A stretch of 11,818 bases of DNA. It comes from Nitrospinota bacterium (GTDB lineage: Bacteria > Nitrospinota > Nitrospinia > UBA9942). Made by a program: the position numbers and the translations under genes. Shown here one piece after another: positions 5,969 through 11,818 of this stretch (the first letter of the stretch is position 1; every line of letters begins with the position of its first letter). Location of the stretch: positions 1 through 11,818 of the forward strand of contig JACRGN010000032.1 in the NCBI GenBank assembly GCA_016234205.1, read 5' to 3'. The notes under the pieces were generated by a model, which searched no databases, was not told the origin of the DNA, and worked only from the letters and a program-made list of their open reading frames with translations.

Positions 5969-7896
5969 GGTAGGGGAAAATTTCTATCAAGGGGCTTAAT
6001 AGAAAGGAATAAAAGAGGGACGGCTTCTTTTATGAAGGAATACTCAATCTCTATCTGATGAAAACCTTTTGAAAGTTTCAACTGTTTTGCAAAGAAACTT
6101 TTTTTTCTCCTGCTCTCGTTTATTGCCTCACTGTTATCTATAGAAATAACAGCCCTGCCGGTTAATGCAATCCCCATTCCGTATTCCCCTTCTTCTTTAA
6201 TTGCTATTAATCCTTTCCACAACCCTTCCCTTTTCATTCTGACTTCCGATGGATTCGCTTCGCTCACCACAAGCTCTTGACTCCTGACTGCTGGCTTTTC
6301 TATTGTGCGGTATATATTCACTAAATCTATGCCTTGAACATTTACTGAATATACAGGCTCTTGATGTTTATAATAAAACCACGACTCATCATCGAAATAA
6401 CTCTGCCTCATGTTTAACATATAATAGTCATAGTCTTCCCAATCGTGTTTTATATTTTTACTTAAAAGACCCTTATCGTGATAAAAATCAAAGGGGGCTC
6501 TATGATAGCCTGTGCGATTTTTAAAAGTCTTACCGTCAAAATGGCTGTTGAGATATTCTATAAATTTTTTATTTAGAGGGTCACCCCAGTATGTGGTTTC
6601 AAAACCTGAATCCCTTGCCCCTCTTACACCGCCGGTAAAGGAATTATAATATGCAAGATAATATGGGCGAATCATCAGCAGGTCTTTAATTGAAGGAAAC
6701 AGAAGGATTATCATAAAAAGGCTGAAAGCTAAAAGCTTGCTAAAAACTGAAAATCCTTTTACCGTTACCTTTTCATCTATCAGTTTATGTAAATAATAAA
6801 ATCCTATACCTGACAATCCTGCTATAAATGGAAAGGCGGAGAGTATAAGCCTAACTCCATCGTATTTGGGGGCAAAGGGGAGGGCGAGCATGGAGACGGC
6901 TGCAAGGGCATTAATCAGAAAAAATAGCCCTAATCTGAAGGCTGAAGGCTGAAGGCTGAAGGCTGTAAAAAGACCTCCGATGATGGAGAGTATAAGGGTT
7001 ATGGGCGGAGTTGTTACAAAGGTCATGACATATGGATAATGCCACGGCACTTTAGAAGGATGGTATACAGTTCCCAGATAGTAGGTGGTAACACCTATAT
7101 CTTTTGCATGAGATTTCATTGCAGTTGAAAAAGTGGAAAAATTCTCAAATGTATAGTGCCATAGCCATGGGTTTGCTAAATATACTACGATTGGACTAAT
7201 AAAAATCATGAAGAAAATATTCCTTTTAATGCCGGTCTTCTGTATATCAGATGACCCAAACCACATACTTATCGAGAATATTATAACGGGTATAAAAATC
7301 AAATACCCCTGCGCCTTAGTATCCATCGCAAGCCCCCATGCAATTACTGCAAAGGGCGACCATACTCTGCTCTCCAACCCCTTCATAAAACAATACACCG
7401 TAAGAAACCACATAAACATTATTGGGGTATCAAGGGCAAAGAGGTGGGCATGACCAAAGACCCTCGGCATGGTTATTAGACTTATAACTGCAAATATCCC
7501 ACTCTTTCTGTCATAAAATTTTGCAATGGATAGGTACAGCAATCCAGCAAGGATTGAAAACATTATCATTGGCGACATCCTTAATGCCTCAAATTCTTCA
7601 AAAATTCCGTTAAAGATAAGATAGCTTAAAGCGTGCAGAATTCTTCCAAAAGGCGGGTGATAGTGGAGTCCGTCTCTGAAATATATATCTATATTTTCTT
7701 TTCTGCAAAAATAACTAAAGTCACCCGATAAAAATCCATTTACACTATTTTTAATCCATTCGGCAAAGGATTTAGCTGCAACAGGATTTAGATAAAGTTC
7801 ATCCCATGTTGGTCCCATATCGTCTATAGTTAAGAAAAGAAGGATAAATGTGGTAACAGAAACGAGGAGGGCTATGAAAAGGTTTTTATCTTTCAT
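5953..7896 (-). CDS. GT39-like (GT-C) membrane glycosyltransferase with probable PA14-like C-terminal domain
   Basis: Multi-pass membrane protein of 647 residues, probably using a polyprenyl-phosphate sugar donor on the outer side of the membrane. The first helix is at about 6-24, followed by TWDE with D32-E33, the usual catalytic acidic pair of GT-C enzymes. YHPP (79-82), PRVFGHAHLFALDTP (144-158, D156) and many further hydrophobic segments run to about residue 400. A soluble C-terminal part ends in a beta-rich region (about 550-645) with ISIDNSE and QLKLSKGFHQIEIEY, like PA14 carbohydrate-binding domains; this is a pattern match only. Three repeat-derived peptides interrupt it: AFSLQPSAFR (312-321), LLAFS near 386-391, and a stretch at 536-549. 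It is last in the minus operon, coupled by ATGA to the kinase-like gene. The sugar and acceptor are unknown. Confidence 0.85.
   Translation of the reverse strand: MKDKNLFIALLVSVTTFILLFLTIDDMGPTWDELYLNPVAAKSFAEWIKNSVNGFLSGDFSYFCRKENIDIYFRDGLHYHPPFGRILHALSYLIFNGIFEEFEALRMSPMIMFSILAGLLYLSIAKFYDRKSGIFAVISLITMPRVFGHAHLFALDTPIMFMWFLTVYCFMKGLESRVWSPFAVIAWGLAMDTKAQGYLIFIPVIIFSISMWFGSSDIQKTGIKRNIFFMIFISPIVVYLANPWLWHYTFENFSTFSTAMKSHAKDIGVTTYYLGTVYHPSKVPWHYPYVMTFVTTPPITLILSIIGGLFTAFSLQPSAFRLGLFFLINALAAVSMLALPFAPKYDGVRLILSAFPFIAGLSGIGFYYLHKLIDEKVTVKGFSVFSKLLAFSLFMIILLFPSIKDLLMIRPYYLAYYNSFTGGVRGARDSGFETTYWGDPLNKKFIEYLNSHFDGKTFKNRTGYHRAPFDFYHDKGLLSKNIKHDWEDYDYYMLNMRQSYFDDESWFYYKHQEPVYSVNVQGIDLVNIYRTIEKPAVRSQELVVSEANPSEVRMKREGLWKGLIAIKEEGEYGMGIALTGRAVISIDNSEAINESRRKKSFFAKQLKLSKGFHQIEIEYSFIKEAVPLLFLSIKPLDRNFPLPYFRD
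6278..6295 (-). repeat. Heptamer tract TGACTCC-TGACTGC-TGGC inside the GT39-like gene
   Basis: Two full 7-nt units and a third partial one on the plus strand. The adjoining 6253-6270 contains GATTCGCTTCGCTCACCAC, also repeat-like (TTCGC tandem). On the coding strand the whole stretch reads AVRSQELVVSEANPS (residues 536-550), a linker between the soluble region after the last membrane helix and the PA14-like tail. It keeps the frame. Confidence 0.5.
6723..6740 (-). repeat. Short heptamer tract TGAAAGC-TAAAAGC-TTGC inside the GT39-like gene
   Basis: Two 7-nt units plus a partial third. The weakest member of the heptamer set; it encodes part of a hydrophobic helix (KLLAFSL), so chance similarity is possible. 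It is listed because it matches the period and orientation of the three clearer tracts. Confidence 0.35.
6936..6963 (-). repeat. Four perfect tandem copies of TGAAGGC inside the GT39-like gene
   Basis: Four identical 7-nt units (6936-6942, 6943-6949, 6950-6956, 6957-6963). On the coding strand, GCCTTCA repeats are read through all three frames as AFSLQPSAF (residues 312-320). The tract sits at the end of one hydrophobic segment and before the next, that is, in an inter-helix loop. Being tandem, it could vary in copy number; only changes of three units would keep the frame. Confidence 0.85.
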
Positions 7897-9014
7897 AGGA
7901 TAAAATTTTTCTCTTCGTCAAAAAGTATCTGGATATTTACTGGCTTATTATTAATAATGTGCAGCAGGGGAAGGTCTCTATTTGGCTCTGGAAAATTATC
8001 CCATATTGTTTTAACATCCTCATCAGCAAGGCTGAAACCTTGCCCTACATTATGATTAAACAAGCTTACCTCACAGCCGCTGTTGATAGCCATAAATCTA
8101 AATTTTCTGATAGCGTATTCCATCCATGTAATACAAAAAATGGGGATAATAAGTTTTTTATCAATTTTTACCCTTTCGCAATAATAATGGACCATATCTT
8201 TCGCCTTATGGGAAAAGGGATTTGAATCAAAGAATGTCATTTTATAATCCTTGAAAAAATCCCCTGTGCGAAAATAGTTAGCTCCATACCATGTTAGAAA
8301 AATTAAGAGGTCGGATAATGGAAGTCCCTTTTCCTTTGCTATAGCCCAATCCACTATCTTTAATCCTGTTTTATCAACCAGTATATTGCCTGCCGCTGGA
8401 TTTCCATGGACGAATGTAGATGGCACAAAAGCTCCTTTAATTGAATCCAAAAGTCTTATGAGGTTTATCTTATTGGACGGATAATATAATATATATTCTT
8501 TTAAGAGATGTTCAGCATATTCATATATATCAATTTTATCTGATCTTGTATGAATATTTAGATTTATACACCATTCACCCATCTTCTTAAAAAATATTTC
8601 TGCCAATTTTCTTGATAACCTATTTTTTATTACCATCTGCTCCATTGTTCTACCTGCTAAATAGCCTGTAATTAGAATATCCGTTACACCGACCTTTTCA
8701 TATAGTATGGGTTTAGGGATTAAGTCTTTAAAAAAATCAGAATTGATTGAATACAGCTTTTTAAGTGATAGATACTCATTCTGTAATAGCTCGGTATATT
8801 CAGGATGCCTTGTAAAATTAACTACCAGTGATGGGAATTTATTGCTGTTTAAGAAAAGGAAAAATTCAATCTTCTCCGTTATCCTGTAATCAGAATCACC
8901 GCATAACTGTAAGAACGATATTTTTTGGGGTTTATCAATATTTGGGAAATACTTATCCCACCGGTCTATCAGAAACTCTATAACTATTTTTATCAATTTA
9001 CTCCCTTCTGGCAC
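7893..9014 (-). CDS. APH-fold (aminoglycoside phosphotransferase-like) protein with degenerate kinase residues
   Basis: Resembles the APH/choline kinase superfamily: an N-lobe with VVNFTRHPEYTELLQNEYLSLKKL and a C-lobe with FVHGNPAAGNILV followed by IVDWAIAK. Counting from the GTG at 9014, the Brenner motif is H203-G-N205-x4-N210, where the catalytic Asp of HGD is replaced by Asn. The position of the ATP-binding Lys appears to be N66, while the helix-C Glu (E80) and the metal-binding D222 remain. It may be a pseudokinase, a binding protein or an atypical kinase. An inverted repeat encodes GQGFSLAD (324-331). The GTG start overlaps the preceding gene by 17 nt without a Shine-Dalgarno. A TTG at 8996, one base after the preceding stop and with GGGAG upstream, is an equally good start and would remove six residues. 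It is coupled by ATGA to the GT39-like gene; its role in the glycan pathway is not known. Confidence 0.75.
   Translation of the reverse strand: MPEGSKLIKIVIEFLIDRWDKYFPNIDKPQKISFLQLCGDSDYRITEKIEFFLFLNSNKFPSLVVNFTRHPEYTELLQNEYLSLKKLYSINSDFFKDLIPKPILYEKVGVTDILITGYLAGRTMEQMVIKNRLSRKLAEIFFKKMGEWCINLNIHTRSDKIDIYEYAEHLLKEYILYYPSNKINLIRLLDSIKGAFVPSTFVHGNPAAGNILVDKTGLKIVDWAIAKEKGLPLSDLLIFLTWYGANYFRTGDFFKDYKMTFFDSNPFSHKAKDMVHYYCERVKIDKKLIIPIFCITWMEYAIRKFRFMAINSGCEVSLFNHNVGQGFSLADEDVKTIWDNFPEPNRDLPLLHIINNKPVNIQILFDEEKNFIL
8026..8043. repeat. Inverted repeat GCAAGG-CTGAAA-CCTTGC inside the kinase-like gene
   Basis: A perfect 6-bp stem with a 6-nt loop, in the middle of a coding region. On the coding strand, with flanking GTAGGG, it reads GQGFSLAD. 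The stem and the peptide look like another repeat-derived segment. It is not a terminator because there is no T-tract and both sides are coding. Confidence 0.45.
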
Positions 9015-10737
9015 TAATTATATAAGATGGAACTATATATTTTATCAATCCAATATTAGAGAATAATTTAATACATATAAAAAGAATGTTCTTATAAATT
9101 GAATCTCTTTCAAAGTGGCAAGATAAATAATATTTCATTGCAGATTTATCATTTGCATTAAGGATAAACTTTGGGTTATTGTGATTGGGGATTGCAATAT
9201 AGTTTTCTATTTCTTTGAAGCCATTTCTTATTAGGCTTTTATTATAACTATTATATGAATAGCCGCCATTCCATTTATTAAATACAAACAGATAAATATA
9301 TCCGCCATTTCTCAAAAGAGCTTTTAGATCTGAAAGCTGACTGCTGATAGCTGATTTATTAAACAGATTTTTGATGTCTTCAATGATGATTAAATCTATA
9401 GATTCCCTTTTTATTGGTATTTCTTGAGGTTTACATATAAAATTCTTATTTACAATTAATACCTTTTTACATATTTCTGAGAGCGCCTCTGCAATATATG
9501 TATTCTTACCTATAAATAAAACAGTGTTACCTGAATTAAGGGGCATAATAAAGCTTATATCTATTTGGTTAAATCCGCCTTCACCCTGCCCACGAATAAT
9601 ATTGCCGATATTAATGAAAGACTTTAGCCTTTCCCATCTATTGGCTAAGACATCGTATAATGCCACTAAAATTGGGCTTTTATTTAATACCCCCCTTAGT
9701 TTTATATTGAAGTAGAAATTAAGTGCAGTATATACACCCTTTCTTGATATTACCACCTGCCACATATTTCTACTTTCATCTGCCCATCTTTTCTTATACC
9801 CTTCATCTCCCCTCAAAAAATCATATTCCCTTTTTTTTCTATCAAATGTATCTTTTATAATATTTTTAAGAATTATGGAACCTGGCGATATCGTTGAATA
9901 TTCTTTATCATATGCAGTTGTATATTCCAATATTTTATCATCGTAATCAAAGCATAGTTGAAAGGCTATATCTCTATCATTAAGTTTAAGAATATGAACC
10001 ACAATCCAGCCTTTACTTGAAAAGATTCTCTTTATATTTATAAAAAATTCCCTATTTTTATCGTTATCAAAAAGCGGCGCCCCTCCTTTCTCTTTCCAAC
10101 TACAGCGTTCAACATCAAAAAGTCTTTTTATAATACTGTCTGCAATACTATCTCCTCCAAAAGTTTCATAAGATATCTGTCCCATATCTTCTGCTAATCT
10201 TTCATTCCTTTTGATATTATTTCTAAATTTGCTTCCCTTGCTTTTCAAAAACCCATCCCAGCTACCATCTGTCTTAATAAAAGGTGAGATAGACCTAACC
10301 CAGCCACTATAATGCAAATTTTCCCGTCTTGCCGTTTCGCTCAATAATTCGATAGTTAAAGAATCAGAAGGGATTTCCTTTAGATTTATAATGCCCCAAA
10401 AGGTACAGTCCTTTATAAGAAATTTAATAAATGAATAAGTTGCATCTCTGGTAAAATCCTTATGAACAATAAAATCTGCTTCATCATTAGACGGAGTGCC
10501 AATAAACTCTACCACCTTGTTTTTTACCATTAATGGTGCAATACCAATAAGCATTCCATTTTTTCTGACAATGATAATGAGAAGCCTTCTGTCATTCTTG
10601 AAGCACCTCCACCATGTAAATAGCCACTCGTAGGTCAAAAAGATAGAATTTATTGTTGAATCGGCGAGAAGTTCATTCCACTCATTACAAAGTTTTTTAA
10701 ATCCTATCTCATCTTCTATAAGTGAAATGGAAAACAT
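8998..10737 (-). CDS. CelD/FemAB-like acyltransferase fused to a degenerate methyltransferase-like domain
   Basis: The N-terminal 330 residues or so match the GNAT-related CelD/BcsL family (Acetyltransf_6) found in exopolysaccharide loci. FLTYEWLFTWWRCF (33-46) is the N-terminal signature, and YDFLRGDEGYKKRW (305-318) is the C-terminal one. It probably transfers an acyl group to an amino or hydroxyl sugar; the substrate is unknown. From about 400 the chain looks like a class I methyltransferase (TVLFIGKNTYIAEAL at 405-419, IDLIIIEDI, LLRNGGYIYLF), but motif I lacks the glycine-rich loop, so SAM binding is doubtful. SAISSQLSDL (462-471) comes from a heptamer tract. I chose ATG 10737: it begins one base after the upstream stop (TAA-T-ATG), as elsewhere in this locus. 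A TTG at 10776 would add 13 residues inside the upstream gene. Confidence 0.8.
   Translation of the reverse strand: MFSISLIEDEIGFKKLCNEWNELLADSTINSIFLTYEWLFTWWRCFKNDRRLLIIIVRKNGMLIGIAPLMVKNKVVEFIGTPSNDEADFIVHKDFTRDATYSFIKFLIKDCTFWGIINLKEIPSDSLTIELLSETARRENLHYSGWVRSISPFIKTDGSWDGFLKSKGSKFRNNIKRNERLAEDMGQISYETFGGDSIADSIIKRLFDVERCSWKEKGGAPLFDNDKNREFFINIKRIFSSKGWIVVHILKLNDRDIAFQLCFDYDDKILEYTTAYDKEYSTISPGSIILKNIIKDTFDRKKREYDFLRGDEGYKKRWADESRNMWQVVISRKGVYTALNFYFNIKLRGVLNKSPILVALYDVLANRWERLKSFINIGNIIRGQGEGGFNQIDISFIMPLNSGNTVLFIGKNTYIAEALSEICKKVLIVNKNFICKPQEIPIKRESIDLIIIEDIKNLFNKSAISSQLSDLKALLRNGGYIYLFVFNKWNGGYSYNSYNKSLIRNGFKEIENYIAIPNHNNPKFILNANDKSAMKYYLSCHFERDSIYKNILFICIKLFSNIGLIKYIVPSYIISARRE
9331..9354 (-). 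repeat. Heptamer tract TGAAAGC-TGACTGC-TGATAGC-TGA inside the acyltransferase fusion gene
   Basis: Three 7-nt units plus the first three bases of a fourth, each following TGAnnGC. On the coding strand they encode AISSQLS (about 463-469), lying between the strand IDLIIIEDI and the next helix of the methyltransferase-like domain. It keeps the frame and fits the other heptamer tracts in period and orientation. Confidence 0.65.
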
Positions 10738-10738
10738 A

Positions 10739-11674
10739 TTATCTCTTAACACAATGAAATAAAATCTCCGAAGCAAAAATATTGCTGAATGGAAACATTG
10801 CTATCAGATAATCAAAATATGGAAATACCTCTCCCATTATCAAATGAATTACCGGCAGTTCATGCTGCAACCCCTTAACATCTATAACATCAAAAAGCTC
10901 ACCGAGTAATTTTTCCATCTCTTTTCGGGTAAAATTGTAATAGTATATTTTCCCATCAGAATGATACCCCTCCCTCCCTCTAACATCACCTATCTTCAAT
11001 AGTCCTTTTATTTTTTTGCTAAAGTTGAGATGATAGGCAGAGAGAGTAAGTTCACCCCCTTTTCTTAACACATCGTATATTTGCTTTATTACTGCCCTCC
11101 TCAATTTATCAGAAGGGATATGTTCTAAAAGGTCATTACTTGCCACCTTATCAAATATCCCTTTTCGTAATGGAAGGAAACTGGCATCAGCATGTATCAA
11201 ATGCACAGAATCTCTTTTTACCTTCCCTTTAAGCTTCATAAGGGATTGAAATGAAAAATCCACCGCAACCACCCCCTTACATTTATTTATGTACGATGCT
11301 GTCAATACACCAGTCCCAGCACCAAGGTCTAATATTACATCTTCTGGCATAGGATTTAATTGGTTCAACAAAGTCTTATACTTTGTTTTATATTTGAGAT
11401 TGGTATACCTTAAATCATAGCCTGAAGAATCTATATCCCTTTCTTCCATCTCTTTTAGCCTATCAGCAATCTCTCTATCCCCTTTTCCCTTTACAAGTTC
11501 ATCAGGCATTATACTTGGAATGCCATGCTGAATAGGGAAGCGATGCTGACATTCAGGACAGATAAGATTGCCGGTTTCTATAACCCTCTCGCTCTTTAAC
11601 TCCTTCACTTCTAATGTTAAGGGGAAATGATTATCATAGGGACAGGCTAATAGGTCAAGCAGTGAATGTATCAT
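10739..11674 (-). CDS. Class I SAM-dependent methyltransferase with N-terminal Trm112-like zinc-binding motif
   Basis: The first 55 residues resemble the Trm112/UPF0434 domain: LLDLLACPYD, then GNLICPECQHRFPIQHGIP, with C11, C39 and C42; the fourth usual cysteine is D14. The methyltransferase domain has motif I DLGAGTG (116-122), acidic D139 in VAVDFS, and D163 in ADASFLPL, followed by NDLLEHIP and the LRKGGELTLS strand. It would bind SAM and methylate a small molecule or glycan intermediate; glycan modification is suggested only by its neighbours. Fused Trm112-like and methyltransferase domains occur in sugar or lipid biosynthesis loci, by my recollection. The ATG overlaps the upstream stop as ATGA, and the gene is followed one base later by the acyltransferase fusion. 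Length of 311 is normal. Confidence 0.87.
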   Translation of the reverse strand: MIHSLLDLLACPYDNHFPLTLEVKELKSERVIETGNLICPECQHRFPIQHGIPSIMPDELVKGKGDREIADRLKEMEERDIDSSGYDLRYTNLKYKTKYKTLLNQLNPMPEDVILDLGAGTGVLTASYINKCKGVVAVDFSFQSLMKLKGKVKRDSVHLIHADASFLPLRKGIFDKVASNDLLEHIPSDKLRRAVIKQIYDVLRKGGELTLSAYHLNFSKKIKGLLKIGDVRGREGYHSDGKIYYYNFTRKEMEKLLGELFDVIDVKGLQHELPVIHLIMGEVFPYFDYLIAMFPFSNIFASEILFHCVKR

Positions 11675-11818
11675 AATCTGTCCATAAATCGTGCAAGAGG
11701 ATTTAATAACCCAAAGACTTTTATCATAAATATTGTTTCATCCTCATAATACTCTATCGGTATCCTCTTTAACTCAAAAAGGTCGCTATTTAAATCATTT
11801 ATTCCATAGATAGTTGAA
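11671..11818 (-). CDS. C-terminal 48 codons of an unidentified protein (possibly polysaccharide deacetylase), partial
   Basis: On the minus strand an open frame enters at the right edge and ends with TGA at 11673-11671, overlapping the next ATG as ATGA. The peptide begins STIYGINDL and ends NPLARFMDRL. The central FELKRIPIEYYEDE resembles the tail of NodB-type deacetylases from exopolysaccharide loci, where a YG-N stretch is followed by an aromatic, a leucine or arginine, and R-I/V-P/G-I. No catalytic motif is in view. The ATGA overlap and continuous frame make the gene itself credible; the family is a guess. Confidence 0.5.
   Translation of the reverse strand, partial: STIYGINDLNSDLFELKRIPIEYYEDETIFMIKVFGLLNPLARFMDRL

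Noticed and set aside
5951..5970. Small TCAG/CTGA hairpin at the operon junction as a terminator
   Set aside because: The stem is only 4 bp with a 3-nt loop and no T-run; too weak to call.
6303..6524. Plus-strand open frame of 73 codons within the GT39-like gene
   Set aside because: It lies wholly inside a long conserved membrane-protein gene on the other strand, has no ribosome binding site and shows no domain-like pattern.
6936..6963. Tandem repeats in the window as a CRISPR array
   Set aside because: Units are 7 nt with no spacers, and they are inside coding sequence.
7208..7453. Plus-strand open frame of 81 codons within the GT39-like gene
   Set aside because: It is antisense to conserved transmembrane segments; its hydrophobic look is a mirror of the real gene.
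8998..9330. Split of the acyltransferase fusion into two genes by a frameshift or internal start
   Set aside because: The frame is continuous from 10737 to 8998 with no stop or Shine-Dalgarno near the domain boundary around 9535, so a fusion is the simpler reading.

Overview
The window is an AT-rich stretch of a bacterial cell-surface polysaccharide (O-antigen, capsule or exopolysaccharide type) locus, bounded on the left by the end of an insertion sequence. The organism cannot be named from this DNA alone. The mix of glycan genes, tightly packed overlapping operons, and several repeat-derived peptides inside otherwise conserved proteins reminds me of environmental Gram-negative lineages such as Nitrospirota or former Deltaproteobacteria. 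That is an impression from memory, not a measurement.

Layout. Bases 1-140 hold the outer end of an IS whose transposase gene runs leftward out of the window; only its first 11 codons are present. An extended -10 promoter lies just inside the flanking DNA. From 215 to 5968 six plus-strand genes form one operon: GT4 glycosyltransferase, NodB-type polysaccharide deacetylase, WecB-type UDP-GlcNAc 2-epimerase, hexapeptide-repeat acyltransferase, membrane-anchored GT2 glycosyltransferase, and a Gfo/Idh/MocA sugar-nucleotide oxidoreductase. From the right edge leftward to 5953 a minus-strand operon runs towards it: a partial gene (possibly a deacetylase C-terminus), a methyltransferase with an N-terminal Trm112-like zinc motif, a CelD/FemAB-like acyltransferase fused to a degenerate methyltransferase-like domain, an APH-fold protein lacking key kinase residues, and a GT39-like membrane glycosyltransferase with a probable PA14-like tail. 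The two operons converge and their last genes overlap by 16 bp. From 215 onward no gap between genes exceeds 3 bp.

How the genes fit together. WecB, the acyltransferase and the oxidoreductase are three steps seen in pathways to N-acetylated (di)amino-sugar nucleotides such as UDP-ManNAc derivatives. The aminotransferase and 6-dehydrogenase of the full UDP-diacetamido-uronate route are not in the window. GT4, GT2 and GT39 enzymes would use the sugars at the membrane, and the deacetylase, acyltransferase and methyltransferase would modify the chain.

The most unusual signal is not a gene. At least seven places in four coding sequences carry short repeat-type DNA that is translated in frame: a 45-bp palindrome and an A-rich direct repeat in wecB, four heptanucleotide tracts (consensus TGAnnGC on the plus strand) in the GT39 and acyltransferase genes, and a short inverted repeat in the kinase-like gene. 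All keep the reading frame, and most lie in apparent loops or linkers.
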